A stretch of 64,000 nt of DNA. Source: Verrucomicrobiota bacterium. Its GTDB lineage: Bacteria > Verrucomicrobiota > Verrucomicrobiia > Limisphaerales > PALSA-1396. A program made the position numbers and the translations under genes. A model generated the notes under the pieces. That model saw nothing but the letters and a program-made list of their open reading frames with translations, did not search any database and was not told the DNA's origin. Below, one piece after another: positions 10,052 through 19,217 of this stretch. Position 1 is the first letter of the stretch; every line of letters starts with the position of its first letter. The stretch covers positions 1-64,000 of the forward strand of contig JACQFP010000007.1 of the NCBI GenBank assembly GCA_016200005.1, written 5' to 3'.

Positions 10052-10083
10052 CCCCTTCTGAGAAAATCGGAAGGGGTTTTTTT
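10052..10083 (+). terminator. Intrinsic terminator of the first porin gene
   Basis: The stem CCCCTTC/GAAGGGG (10052-10058 and 10070-10076) with an 11-nt loop is followed by an uninterrupted run of T. It starts about 20 nt after the porin stop codon. Confidence 0.88.
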
Positions 10084-10287
10084 ATTTCCGATTTCCACTC
10101 TTCCGATTTCCACTTTTGTTTGAGGAATCGTATCCGCGCGGCACCTCTTCAGAAGGTTTGGGTGCCAAAGCGAAATTGACCGTTGAGTCAAATCAACAAG
10201 ACCTGTGGAAATTTGACCGATCTGTCGAGAAGTGCGCAATGGTTGTTGGCTTCAAAAAGAAAGCCAAAAATAGAATTCATTGAAATC

Positions 10288-10305
10288 AAAGGTGTTAACA
10301 CCTTT
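10288..10305. promoter_or_regulatory. 18-bp perfect palindrome, operator-like
   Basis: AAAGGTGTT and AACACCTTT form a perfect 18-bp palindrome centred on GTTAAC, about 190 nt upstream of the second porin gene. Its size and symmetry suit a dimeric repressor or activator site. It lies in the gene-free interval 10084-10493, which otherwise holds only the terminator-like hairpin described next. Confidence 0.5.
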
Positions 10306-10364
10306 TCGAATTTGCTGGCATGGCTCCTGCCTAAGCCGGTTCGTGCATTGTTGGTTCCCTCGGT

Positions 10365-10421
10365 GATGAAAGCTGGGACCGCGTGTGTCCAAAGCCGTGG
10401 CCCAGCTTTCATCGGGTTTTT
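10365..10421 (+). terminator. Terminator-like hairpin upstream of the second porin
   Basis: GATGAAAGCTGGG (10365-10377) and CCCAGCTTTCATC (10401-10413) form a perfect 13-bp stem around a 23-nt loop, followed by GGGTTTTTG. No gene ends just before it, so it may be a leader terminator or attenuator on the porin transcript, or the end of a short untranslated RNA. It is about 75 nt before the porin start. Confidence 0.6.
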
Positions 10422-10493
10422 GAGTGTGCCAGCGACACAACTTTGCGTTCAGTGAACAAACAAAAAAACAACCAGCATTGGAGGAATCAAAGA

Positions 10494-11723
10494 ATGAAGT
10501 TTAATAAATGGACTTTGGGATTGGCCGCGGTCGGAGTGGTCAGCCTCGCCTCAGCCGTCAAGGCCGAGGAGAAAGCGAGTTCAGTGATGACCGCGCTTTC
10601 TTCGACCACTTTGAGTGGTTATGTGAATACGTCGGTCAACTGGTACATAGGCAACAGCACCGCGGGCATCCCGGGTCGTGCCTTCGATGGCCCAGCTCAA
10701 AAGCAAGATGGTTTCAACCTCGACGTCGTTTCACTCACGCTATCGAAGCCGGTAAGTGAAGGCGATTGGGGCGCGGGCTATGTCGCCCAAATGTGGATGG
10801 GGCCAGATGCGGTTGGTTTCAACACCTCCTTTCCCAACGCCGTTGGCGCGGGCGGTGACTTTGCTATCAAACAAGCCTTTGTGGATCTCCATGCGCCGCT
10901 TGGCAACGGGCTTGACATCAAACTCGGCCATTTCAATTACATCGGCGGCTATGAAGTGCCCGATGCCGGCGATAATCCGAACTACAGCCGGTCTTTTGCG
11001 TGGACGATGGAGCCCGCCAGTCACACCGGCTTATTGCTAACCTACAAAGTCAACGACGCGTTGAGCCTGATGGCCGGCGTAGCCAATACTTATAACAACG
11101 GCGTGAACTGGCGCGGGATGCGGGCCGGTGCGGCTGCTCCGTCTCAAACCGAAAAGACTTACATGGGGATGTTCATGCTCACCGCGCCCGAGAGTTGGGG
11201 GTGGCTCAAAGGCGCCACATTAGCCAGCACGATTGTTAACGGTCTGAACAATGCTTCCGGCAGCGGCGGGAGCGTTTTGAGCGCGGGGCATATCACCTGT
11301 TGGCAAATCGGTGGAACGGTGCCAACGCCCGTCAAAGGATTGAGCTTCGGTGCTTCCTACGATTACATGGACGGCGCCCCTCTGGCGTTCGCGGCGGCAC
11401 AGAACAAATCCGCATACGTGAATGCGGCGACGTTTTACGCAATGTATCAGGCCACGGAGAAGCTTAAATTGAACGCCCGCGCCGAATACACCAAAACCAC
11501 GAGCGGTTTCTGGTACGCACCGACGGCGACCAGCGATAGAGCGGAGTTGTGCGGCCTCACCGGAACTATTGATTACTCACTTTGGAAAAACGTGGTCAGC
11601 CGACTTGAAGCGCGTTGGGACCACAGCCTGACCGGGGATAAGCCGTATGGCGGAACTCTTGCCGCACCCGGCGGTTACAAAGATGCCGTGACCCTCGTCG
11701 CCAACATCATCTACAAGTTCTAG
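10494..11723 (+). CDS. Outer-membrane porin, BBP2/OmpL-like (second of two)
   Basis: This is a paralogue of the porin just upstream. The signal peptide and the first strands (MKFNKWTLGLAAVG through TLSGYVNTS) are almost identical, while the central loops differ strongly. The C-terminal strand VTLVANIIYKF is again the barrel-closing aromatic strand. Length is 409 residues, equal to the first copy. The open frame extends upstream to 10383, but the ATG at 10494 has GGAGG at 10480-10484 and the conserved signal peptide, so it is the start. The unit has its own terminator. Differing loops imply differing pore selectivity or antigenicity; the solute is not deducible. Confidence 0.85.
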   Translation: MKFNKWTLGLAAVGVVSLASAVKAEEKASSVMTALSSTTLSGYVNTSVNWYIGNSTAGIPGRAFDGPAQKQDGFNLDVVSLTLSKPVSEGDWGAGYVAQMWMGPDAVGFNTSFPNAVGAGGDFAIKQAFVDLHAPLGNGLDIKLGHFNYIGGYEVPDAGDNPNYSRSFAWTMEPASHTGLLLTYKVNDALSLMAGVANTYNNGVNWRGMRAGAAAPSQTEKTYMGMFMLTAPESWGWLKGATLASTIVNGLNNASGSGGSVLSAGHITCWQIGGTVPTPVKGLSFGASYDYMDGAPLAFAAAQNKSAYVNAATFYAMYQATEKLKLNARAEYTKTTSGFWYAPTATSDRAELCGLTGTIDYSLWKNVVSRLEARWDHSLTGDKPYGGTLAAPGGYKDAVTLVANIIYKF

Positions 11724-11743
11724 GTCTGGCTGGTTCTCTCCTG

Positions 11744-11780
11744 AGCCCCTTCCGAGAATTCGGAAGGGGCTTTTTGTTTT
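11744..11780 (+). terminator. Intrinsic terminator of the second porin gene
   Basis: AGCCCCTTCCG (11744-11754) and CGGAAGGGGCT (11761-11771) form an 11-bp perfect stem with a 6-nt loop followed by TTTTGTTTT. The stem shares CCCCTTC with the terminator of the first porin. Confidence 0.9.
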
Positions 11781-11899
11781 CCAAAGGAAAATCGGTTTTG
11801 TGTCGGCACCCCGAGTAACTTGCAGCGACTGGGACAATGCGACGGTCGCATAGTTGACAAATACCCTCAGCCTTGGCAGTTTGGCACTGGAAACCAGTT

Positions 11900-12346
11900 A
11901 TGACGTGTCTGCAAAAAACAAAACTGACGCCCGCCATTCGCGCCTGCGCGATGACAACGCTGGTTGTTTGGCTTGGCGCGTTGGTGCTTTGTTCCACTGA
12001 TTGTTTCTTTGGGGACTCTCATTGCCAGCCAAGTCATCACGACGAACAAACGGCTGCCTCGCACCACGACCACGACCAAGCGCCCGATTCCGATAACCAC
12101 TCTGGCCACGATGATTCAGTCTGCGATTCTCTAAAAACGCTTGTCCCCACAGCGAACCACAATGCCCTTTTCAAACCCGATTTTGGTTTCTGCATTTTAG
12201 GTTTTGTCTCGCCGTCGCACGCGTTGATGGTTGCTCAAATTAAAACGCCTGTTTCCCGCCAACCGCCAGACCGCGATTGGGTGTTCAGGCCCGAAGTGTT
12301 TCTTGGCCCGGCGTTCCGCAGTCTCGCTCCGCCGGTTCTTCTTTAA
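11900..12346 (+). CDS. Small exported His/Asp-rich protein heading the metal-efflux operon
   Basis: From the ATG at 11900 the product has about 148 residues. A hydrophobic segment (TLVVWLGALVLCSTDCFFG) acts as signal peptide or anchor, followed by a striking metal-ligand-rich stretch containing SHHDEQ, SHHDHDQ and NHSGHDDS. The frame opens earlier at a TTG (11873), and an ATG at 11951 is another candidate. Its position just ahead of a TolC-type channel, adaptor and heavy-metal pump suggests it captures or buffers the metal in the periplasm. I do not recognise a named family. The histidine content is seen directly; metal binding is inferred. Confidence 0.6.
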   Translation: MTCLQKTKLTPAIRACAMTTLVVWLGALVLCSTDCFFGDSHCQPSHHDEQTAASHHDHDQAPDSDNHSGHDDSVCDSLKTLVPTANHNALFKPDFGFCILGFVSPSHALMVAQIKTPVSRQPPDRDWVFRPEVFLGPAFRSLAPPVLL

Positions 12347-12469
12347 GCGAAGTCAATAGCGCGTCCGTGCGCTCTTGATTCGCTTCTCCCGTTCGTTCCG
12401 TGCCACGTCACGGAAATTTTCCGTCCACCAATAAAACGATTTTGTCCGAAGCCGATTGAAAAACAAATT

Positions 12470-13744
12470 ATGTCGAAACTATTGCCACTTTGCGTCCTGC
12501 TGTTGAGCGGTCTGAGCGCGTTTGCCGAGCCGCTAACAACCAACCTCACGCCTGAAATTGCCGTGGCAACGGCGCTGGCCGACAACCGCGACGTCATTGC
12601 TGCACGCTTTGCCATCCGGCAGGCGGAAGGGCGGCTCAAGCAGGCCGGGGGGCTATGGCCCAACCCGGAATGGGAAACCAGGCACGGCTCGGACGCGGCT
12701 TTCGCCAACGAAGGTGAATACGATTTTTCCACGGGTTTCAAACAACGCTTCCCCATCACCGGACGATTGACGAAAGCCAAAGCTGTCGCGCGCGTGGATG
12801 TAGCGATGGCGATGGCCGAGGTGCGCAATCAGGAACGATTACTCGCAGGCGAAGTGTTGAGCCTCTGTCGCGGACTGCTCGTCACGGAAGCAAAGCTCAA
12901 AGCAAATCAAGAAATTCAGAGCACCATTCAAAAACTCGTCGAGGTTTCAGAAAAGCGGTTGAAAGTGGCGGAAGTTTCCGCCGCCGATGTGAACCTGGCG
13001 AAATTGGAATTGCAAAAACTGACCCTGGCGCAAGCCGCGCTTCTCAATCAACAGGAAATCGCGACGACCGCACTTAATCAATTGCTCGGACGCGAGCCGA
13101 AGACCTCGTTGCAGATGTCTGGCGCGCTCGAGGCCGAGTTTGATACCAATACAGTCGCAGACATTTCGCGCCAAATCCTGGCCCGTCGGCCCGACCGCCA
13201 GTTGGCGGCCCTTGGCATAGACCGCGCGGGAGCGGAAATCAAACTTGCTCGCGCGGAGAAGTGGGAGGACTGGACGGTGGGTTTCGATTACAGCCACACG
13301 GTGGACAAGTTCGTCGCTCCTGTAGGGACAAAGCCTGACAACTTCCTGGGCGTTGGTGTTTCGATTCCACTGCCCCTTTGGAATCGCAATCAAGGACGAA
13401 TCAGCGAAGCGCAGGCCACGCAGCAACGGGCCGAAGCCGAATTGAAGGCGCTGGATTTGCGCATTGCTGCGGAGACGCAAACGGCGGAAAACCAAATGCG
13501 CCGCCTGCTCGGCATCCTTCGTCAATATCGCGAGGACTCCATCAAACTCGCAGAGACAAATGTTTCCCTGCTGCAAAAAGGCTACGCGGATGGCCTCGTC
13601 AGTATCACGGCGGTAATACAGGCGCAGCAGCAGTTCAGCGATCTCCATCTCAATTATCTGGAGGCGTTGGCTGAATTCGAGCGCGCCCTGTCGGACTGGC
13701 AGACCGCAACCGTCTCCGTTCCGCTACATCAAATTGAAAAATAA
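12470..13744 (+). CDS. TolC-family outer-membrane channel of a metal efflux system
   Basis: The 424-residue protein has a signal peptide (ending SAFAEP) and the two-fold helical repeat of outer-membrane efflux proteins. The first repeat contains ALADNRDVIAARFAIRQAEGR and NPEWETRHGSD; the second runs from LAALGIDRAGAEIKLARAEK to the long helices near the C-terminus (YADGLVSITAVIQAQQQFSD). This is the CusC/CzcC type. Trimers form the channel across the outer membrane and the periplasmic tunnel. It is the first large gene of a rightward operon, 12 nt ahead of the adaptor gene. Confidence 0.9.
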   Translation: MSKLLPLCVLLLSGLSAFAEPLTTNLTPEIAVATALADNRDVIAARFAIRQAEGRLKQAGGLWPNPEWETRHGSDAAFANEGEYDFSTGFKQRFPITGRLTKAKAVARVDVAMAMAEVRNQERLLAGEVLSLCRGLLVTEAKLKANQEIQSTIQKLVEVSEKRLKVAEVSAADVNLAKLELQKLTLAQAALLNQQEIATTALNQLLGREPKTSLQMSGALEAEFDTNTVADISRQILARRPDRQLAALGIDRAGAEIKLARAEKWEDWTVGFDYSHTVDKFVAPVGTKPDNFLGVGVSIPLPLWNRNQGRISEAQATQQRAEAELKALDLRIAAETQTAENQMRRLLGILRQYREDSIKLAETNVSLLQKGYADGLVSITAVIQAQQQFSDLHLNYLEALAEFERALSDWQTATVSVPLHQIEK

Positions 13745-13756
13745 TTTCCACACTTT

Positions 13757-14707
13757 ATGAAACTGAAAACAACCCATTGCGTTTGGCTGGCAGTCCTGCT
13801 CGTCGCAGCCATTTCACCACAAAAACTATTTGGCCACGGCAAACAAATCGAAGCAGGTGGTGGAGGCGGAGGGCCGGTCACATTGACCAAGGCGCAGCAA
13901 GAGTCCATCGGCCTGCAAACCGACAAGGCGGACTTCCACTCCATTGACACCATTTTACTTCTGAACGGCAGCGTGAAGATTGATCCCGACCGCCACGCCC
14001 ACGTCACCACGCGCATTTCGGGTCGTGTCGAACAATTGTTCGCGCGCGTCGGCGACCGCGTCGAGAAGGGTCAGAAGCTGGCCGCGATCCAATCCCGCCA
14101 ACTCGGCGAACCGCCACCAACGGTTGAAGTAATCGCGCCGGTCAGCGGCGTGGTCAACGAGCGCGGCGTCAGCTTGGGCGATGCAATCGAGCCGAACACG
14201 GAACTTTTTCACATCGTGGACCTCTCGAAGGTCATCGTGATAGCGCAGGTCTATGAAGAAGACGCGGCGAAAGTGAAGCGAGAACAGACCGCGCGAATTG
14301 CGGCGTTGAGCTATCCGACAAACGAATCCACCGGCACAATTACATTCGTCGGTCTGGAACTTGACCCGGAGCGGCGCACGTTGCCCGTCTGGTTCGCGGT
14401 GGACAATCCCGACGGCAAATTGCGCGCTGATATGTTCGTCAAGGCCGCTGTGGTGCTCGCCACAAATTCCGACGTGCTCACCGTTCCGAAATCCGCCGTG
14501 ATGTCGGATGGAGGCGAGAAATTCGTATTCGTGCGCACCGGCGACACATTCAACCGTGTGGATGTCCAGACCGGCGCGGAGGATGACCGCAACGTGGAAA
14601 TCAAAGATGGCCTTGTGCCCGGCGACGAAGTGGTCGTGCAAGGGCAGCGTGAAATTTTCACCGCTTGGCTGACCGGCGGAAAGAAGCCGGCCGCTGACAA
14701 GGATTGA
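13757..14707 (+). CDS. RND efflux periplasmic adaptor lacking the alpha-hairpin
   Basis: The 316-residue membrane-fusion protein has a signal peptide and a Gly-rich linker. The first lipoyl half reads RISGRVEQLFARVGDRVEKG, the second VEVIAPVSGVVNERGVSLGD. A beta-barrel follows (IVIAQVYEEDAAKVKREQ), then a membrane-proximal domain (VLTVPKSAVMSDGGEKFVFV). It links the inner-membrane pump to the TolC-type channel. Oddly, the two lipoyl halves are joined by only about ten residues (SRQLGEPPPT), so the helical hairpin that normally docks on the TolC protein is missing; the family is usually longer. The downstream pump and metal-binding protein support metal efflux. Confidence 0.88.
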   Translation: MKLKTTHCVWLAVLLVAAISPQKLFGHGKQIEAGGGGGGPVTLTKAQQESIGLQTDKADFHSIDTILLLNGSVKIDPDRHAHVTTRISGRVEQLFARVGDRVEKGQKLAAIQSRQLGEPPPTVEVIAPVSGVVNERGVSLGDAIEPNTELFHIVDLSKVIVIAQVYEEDAAKVKREQTARIAALSYPTNESTGTITFVGLELDPERRTLPVWFAVDNPDGKLRADMFVKAAVVLATNSDVLTVPKSAVMSDGGEKFVFVRTGDTFNRVDVQTGAEDDRNVEIKDGLVPGDEVVVQGQREIFTAWLTGGKKPAADKD

Positions 14708-14729
14708 AACGCGACCAAAGCGAAATCGT

Positions 14730-17700
14730 ATGTTCAACAAACTGATTCATTGGTCGCTGAACAACCGGCTGCTTGTTGTGGTTGGGTTGGTGGTGTTTCT
14801 CGTGGCCTCGACTTACACGACGTTGCACATGCCGGTGGACGTGTTCCCCGAGTTCGCGCCACCGCAAGTCGTCATCCAGACCGAATCGCCCGGACTTGCG
14901 CCGGAAGATGTTGAATCGCTGATTACGTTTCCAACGGAGAGCGCCGTCAACGGAACTCCCGGCGTGGATAAGGTTCGCTCGCAATCTTCGGTCGGACTTT
15001 CGACCGTCGTCATTGTTTTCAAGTGGGGCACGGACGTGTATGTGGCGCGGCAGTTGGTGAACGAGCGCATCCAGTCGGTGCGTGACCGTTTTCCAGCAGG
15101 CACGCAAGCGCCGGTGATGTTACCCATCACATCAGCAGTCGGCTGGATGATTAAATACAGCCTCGAAAGCGACACGCGTTCGCCGATGGATTTGCGCACG
15201 ATTTCCGACTGGCAAATCCGACCGCGCGTTCTTGCACTCAGCGGCGTCGCCTCGGTCGTGAGCATCGGCGGTGAGGTGAAACAGTATCAGGTGTTGCTCA
15301 ATCCTGACCGCATGAGTGCCTATCATGTCAGCGTGGCCGAAGTGCGCGAGGCGCTGGCAAAAGCCAACGTCAACGTCCCTGGCGCGTTCCTGCAATCGCC
15401 CGGTCAGGAATACATCGTCACCGGCACGGCGCGTATTCAATCACTCGATGACGTGCGTGACACAATCATCAAGTTCGTCAAAGACACACCGATTTTTGTC
15501 CGCAACGTGGCCGAAGTGAAATTCGGCGGCGAAATTAAACGCGGCGATGGCGCGCTCAACCTCAAGAACGCCGTCATCGGCACAATCTCGAAAGCCTACG
15601 GCGCGGACACGCTCGCCACGACCTACAAGGCGGAGGCAGCGTTGCGCGACATTCAGAAGCAGTTGCCGTCGGACGTGAAAATGAATATGCAGGTTTTCCG
15701 TCAGGCGGACTTCATCGAAGGCTCGATTCGCAATCTCAAGTATGCGCTCCTCGAAGGTGGTATCATCGTTACCTTGGTTCTGTTCGTCTTCCTCATGAAT
15801 TTTCGCGCGTCGTTCATCAGTTTTCTCTCCATGCCCGCGTCGCTCCTGGCGGGCGTGATGATTCTGAAATGGTTCGGCGTCAGTCTCAACTCCATGACCA
15901 TCGGCGGTCTTGCCATCGCCATCGGCGAGGTCGTGGACGACGCCATCATCGGCGTGGAAAATTGTTTTCGCCGCCTGCGTCTCAACCGCGAATCGTCAAA
16001 TCCAAAGCCCGCGCTCGACGTGGTGTTTGAGGCTACTGCGGAAATCCGAAACTCGGTTGTCTATGCGACTTACATCGTCGCGATTGTGTTCCTGCCGATC
16101 TTCTTTTTAGGTGGGCTGGAAGGCCGCATCTTCACGCCGCTGGGCATCGCCTATCTCGGTTCGCTTATGTGCTCGCTCATTGTCGCGGTCACGGTTACGC
16201 CCGCGCTCTTTTACATCATGCTGGGCAACACGAAGAAAGAATTGCGCGAAAGCTTCGTCGCACACTGGCTGAAAAAATACTACGAACGATTGCTGCACTT
16301 CACCTTGCGGCACGTCTGGCCTGTCGTCATTGCGGCGTTGATTCTCGTCGGCGTGGCCGTGGCGTTGATTCCGTTCTTCGGGCGTTCGTTCCTGCCGGAG
16401 TTTCACGAGGGCAATTTCATCGTCGTGCAAAGCACGTTGCCGGGCACTTCGCTCGACGAATCCATGCGGCTCGGTCAACTCGTGCGGCAGAAACTCCTCA
16501 GCTATCCGCAGGTCGTTTCCATCACGCAACGCGCGGGCCGCAGCGAACTCGACGAAGATGCCCAGCCGCCGAACTTCAGCGAGTTCGACGTGCAACTCGA
16601 CTATGACCGCGACAAAAAAATGCCGCCCGATGAATTGTTGCGCCGCATCCGCGCCGACCTGGCGGAAATTCCCGGCGCAATCTACAACGTCGGCCAGTTC
16701 ATCTCTCACCGGATGGACGAAGTGCTGTCGGGTGTCCGCGCGCAGGTTGCCATCAAGATTTACGGCGACGATCTGAACGTGCTGCGGCAACAGGGACAGA
16801 ACATTTTGAAGATCATGCAGAGTGTCAAGGGGGTTGAGGATTTAATGCTGGAACAGCAGATCAACGTCCCGCAACTCATCGTTCACGTGGACCGCGAGAA
16901 GGCGAGCCGCTACGGAATCAAACCGGGCGAACTGGCCGAGACGGTCGAGACCTTGCTCAATGGCGCAACGGTCTCGCAAGTGCTCGAAGGCCGGAAATCG
17001 TTCGACCTGTTCATTCGCTTGCAGGACTCCGCGCGCAACGATGCCAAAGCCATCCGCAACATTCTCGTGGATGCGCCCGCGCTCGCGAAAGATGGGGATG
17101 CGAAAATTCCATTGCGCCAGGTCGCGCAAGTCGAGTTTGAGGGGAAGCCTTATTTCATCAATCGCGAGGACGTGCAGCGGCGCATCGTTGTTTCGTGCAA
17201 CGTCGCCGGACGCGACCTCAATAGCCTGATTGCCGAGGCGCAAAAGAAAATCAGCGAGCAGGTCACGCCAAAACTGCCAAGCGGGTATTTCATCCAATAC
17301 GGCGGCCAGTTCGAGAGCCAGCAGGAGGCGCAACGCATTTTGATTCTGTTCGGCATTGGCGCGGTGGTCGGCATTTTCCTGATGCTGTATCAAGCCTTTA
17401 AGACGGCGCGCGAGGCGTTGCTCGTGATGCTGAACCTGCCGTTGGCGCTGATCGGCGGCGTCATCGCGATTTATTTCACGGGACGCGACTTGAACGTGCC
17501 CGCAATGATCGGCTTCATCAGCCTGTTCGGCATCGCTTCGCGCAACGGCGTAATCCTTGTCAGCCACTACAATCAACTTCGCGCCGAAGGACAATCCTTG
17601 TACGACACGGTTGTCCACGGCTCGCTGGACCGGCTCAATCCCGTGTTGATGACCGCCGCGACCGCCGCGCTGGGCCTTGTGCCGTTGCTTTGGGGCAGTC

Positions 17701-17930
17701 CGACCGGCAAGGAATTGGAACGCCCGCTGGCGCACGTCATTTTGGGTGGCCTGTTCACGTCAACTTTTCTGAACATGGTCCTGATCCCGACCTTGTATAA
17801 CAAGATTGAGGAAATTCGTGAACGCCGCCGGGTCAAAAAGTCCGGCGGGCAAAAACAATCTGAAGCAGGAGAGGGAACGGTTGACTCTCCGGCTTCAAAA
17901 GACAACAGCAAACAAAAACCAACCGATTAA
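14730..17930 (+). CDS. RND heavy-metal efflux pump (CzcA/CusA family)
   Basis: The 1066-residue inner-membrane pump uses proton influx to drive substrate out through the tripartite channel. It has the N-terminal helix followed by PVDVFPEFAPPQVVIQTESP, typical of the heavy-metal branch, and two large periplasmic loops. The TM4 region GGLAIAIGEVVDDAIIGVEN carries the acidic residues of the proton relay. The C-terminal half contains GFISLFGIASRNGVILVSHY and ends in a charged tail. The acidic pair DD in TM4 differs from the single Asp of CusA/CzcA, so the ion specificity cannot be fixed. It follows the adaptor by 22 nt and precedes a metal-binding protein. Confidence 0.92.
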   Translation: MFNKLIHWSLNNRLLVVVGLVVFLVASTYTTLHMPVDVFPEFAPPQVVIQTESPGLAPEDVESLITFPTESAVNGTPGVDKVRSQSSVGLSTVVIVFKWGTDVYVARQLVNERIQSVRDRFPAGTQAPVMLPITSAVGWMIKYSLESDTRSPMDLRTISDWQIRPRVLALSGVASVVSIGGEVKQYQVLLNPDRMSAYHVSVAEVREALAKANVNVPGAFLQSPGQEYIVTGTARIQSLDDVRDTIIKFVKDTPIFVRNVAEVKFGGEIKRGDGALNLKNAVIGTISKAYGADTLATTYKAEAALRDIQKQLPSDVKMNMQVFRQADFIEGSIRNLKYALLEGGIIVTLVLFVFLMNFRASFISFLSMPASLLAGVMILKWFGVSLNSMTIGGLAIAIGEVVDDAIIGVENCFRRLRLNRESSNPKPALDVVFEATAEIRNSVVYATYIVAIVFLPIFFLGGLEGRIFTPLGIAYLGSLMCSLIVAVTVTPALFYIMLGNTKKELRESFVAHWLKKYYERLLHFTLRHVWPVVIAALILVGVAVALIPFFGRSFLPEFHEGNFIVVQSTLPGTSLDESMRLGQLVRQKLLSYPQVVSITQRAGRSELDEDAQPPNFSEFDVQLDYDRDKKMPPDELLRRIRADLAEIPGAIYNVGQFISHRMDEVLSGVRAQVAIKIYGDDLNVLRQQGQNILKIMQSVKGVEDLMLEQQINVPQLIVHVDREKASRYGIKPGELAETVETLLNGATVSQVLEGRKSFDLFIRLQDSARNDAKAIRNILVDAPALAKDGDAKIPLRQVAQVEFEGKPYFINREDVQRRIVVSCNVAGRDLNSLIAEAQKKISEQVTPKLPSGYFIQYGGQFESQQEAQRILILFGIGAVVGIFLMLYQAFKTAREALLVMLNLPLALIGGVIAIYFTGRDLNVPAMIGFISLFGIASRNGVILVSHYNQLRAEGQSLYDTVVHGSLDRLNPVLMTAATAALGLVPLLWGSPTGKELERPLAHVILGGLFTSTFLNMVLIPTLYNKIEEIRERRRVKKSGGQKQSEAGEGTVDSPASKDNSKQKPTD

Positions 17931-17951
17931 CCAAAACCAAAAAAGAAACGT

Positions 17952-18506
17952 ATGAAAACAACTGTATTGATCACGTCCCTGCTGGCCGTCGCAGTCAGCG
18001 TCTGGCTCGTGCCATCCGCTTTGGCGGCGGAGAAAGAACATGAACACGAAGGTGGCAAAATGAAAATTCCCGACACTGCTGCGGGTATTCTCAAAGAAGT
18101 AAAAGAGCACGAGGAGGAGCTCGGAAAAATCATCACCGACAAGAAGCTCAACAAAGTGCATGAAGTCGCCTTTGAAATTCGCGACCTCGTCAATGCCCTG
18201 CCGAATAAGTCAAAAGACCTCCCCGCCGACAAGTTGAGCAAGGTGAAAGCGAACGCCAAGTTCGTCGCTTCGCTGGCAGACCGGCTCGACAAATCAGGCG
18301 ACGCCAACGACCAGGCGGGAACTGAGACGAACTTCAAAAAGCTCCAAGACCTTTTGAAACAAATCCGGGCACTTTATCCGGACAGTGCTTCCAAATCGTC
18401 TGCCGCAGCAACGGTCCAATACACTTGCAAGATGGACAAGGAGGTGGTTCAGGACAGGCCCGGCAATTGCCCCAAGTGCGACATGAAGCTGATAGCAAAA
18501 AGTTGA
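17952..18506 (+). CDS. Periplasmic protein with C-terminal heavy-metal-binding domain
   Basis: The 184-residue product has a signal peptide (ALAAEKEHEHEGG), a helical middle, and a C-terminal heavy-metal-binding domain with the signature YTCKMDKEVVQDRPG followed by NCPKCDMKLIAKS. Such domains occur in efflux adaptors and copper ATPases, where the Cys/Met residues bind copper or related ions. Here the domain is a separate protein at the end of the efflux operon, which may compensate for its absence in the short adaptor. A strong terminator follows, closing the operon. Confidence 0.82.
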   Translation: MKTTVLITSLLAVAVSVWLVPSALAAEKEHEHEGGKMKIPDTAAGILKEVKEHEEELGKIITDKKLNKVHEVAFEIRDLVNALPNKSKDLPADKLSKVKANAKFVASLADRLDKSGDANDQAGTETNFKKLQDLLKQIRALYPDSASKSSAAATVQYTCKMDKEVVQDRPGNCPKCDMKLIAKS

Positions 18507-18565
18507 TGCCTACGCATTTACGTGGCTGTATCCGGCGGGGGCTGGCGCATGGTAGCGCGCCAGCC

Positions 18566-18600
18566 CCCCTTCCGGCAAAACCGGAAGGGGTTTTTGCTTT
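18566..18600 (+). terminator. Intrinsic terminator of the metal-efflux operon
   Basis: CCCCTTCCGG (18566-18575), loop CAAAA and CCGGAAGGGG (18581-18590) form a 10-bp perfect stem followed by TTTTTGCTTT. It lies about 60 nt after the last gene of the operon. The remainder of the gap up to 18860 shows nothing recognisable. Confidence 0.9.
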
Positions 18601-18860
18601 AGAAATTAAGCAATCGTCGCGGGTTTTTTCTCACGTTGCACGTCCAATTGATATGCTCTGATGGTTTGCCAAGACTTAAAAACGGTAATGTCTGATTTGG
18701 CCGCAGGATTGAGTTGAAGCGGGGCTCAAGTCAACTCCGTCTGCTTTTCCGGCCTGGCTTCGCGTTGCGCTTTGGCCAAGGGATTAACTTGCGGCGATAC
18801 GTTTCCCGTTGATGCTTTCATGGCCACGGGTTGGTCCGTACGCGCGGCCACCGCGCCAAC

Positions 18861-19217
18861 TCATGGATTGACTTTGATGGAACGGCTTCCTAAACGGAGC
18901 GCCTCCAAGTAGCGGGAGAGCAATTCCTCCTGGACGGGACGAAGCCGGGCTTTCTTGCTCATCTTTGTCATCCATTCGCGCCACTCATCACCGGCATAGT
19001 CGGCCGGATCGTAAAATTTATGACAGCGTGCGCACTTGGCCCCATAGAGTTTTCTGGCGCCGGCTATTTCCTCGTTCGAAAGCCCCGCTGCTCGACCGCG
19101 ATCATCGGCTTCAGGCGGCAGAGCCGCAGCGGCTCGACGGCCAACCGGTGCGGAGCTTTGGCACCCGGCAAGTCCGATGACGCAGAGGACGAGAAGGTCT
19201 GCAAGCCGCAAGCGCAT
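18861..19217 (-). CDS. Monohaem c-type cytochrome-like lipoprotein
   Basis: The 118-residue product has a lipobox (VIGLAGC, lipidated Cys at about 19) and one haem attachment motif CARCH at about 62-66, preceded by a helix (EEIAGARKLYGAKC) and followed by a helical segment containing methionines that could be the distal ligand (WMTKMSKKARL). It is predicted to be an envelope-anchored electron carrier or sensor. Its ATG overlaps the stop of the upstream barrel gene by one base (TAATG), so translation is coupled. The lspA and lnt genes for lipoprotein maturation are in the same window. Confidence 0.8.
   Translation of the reverse strand: MRLRLADLLVLCVIGLAGCQSSAPVGRRAAAALPPEADDRGRAAGLSNEEIAGARKLYGAKCARCHKFYDPADYAGDEWREWMTKMSKKARLRPVQEELLSRYLEALRLGSRSIKVNP

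Noticed and set aside
11854-11882. Promoter starting at TTGACA upstream of the metal operon
   Set aside because: The -35 match is perfect, but no acceptable -10 hexamer lies at 15-19 nt.
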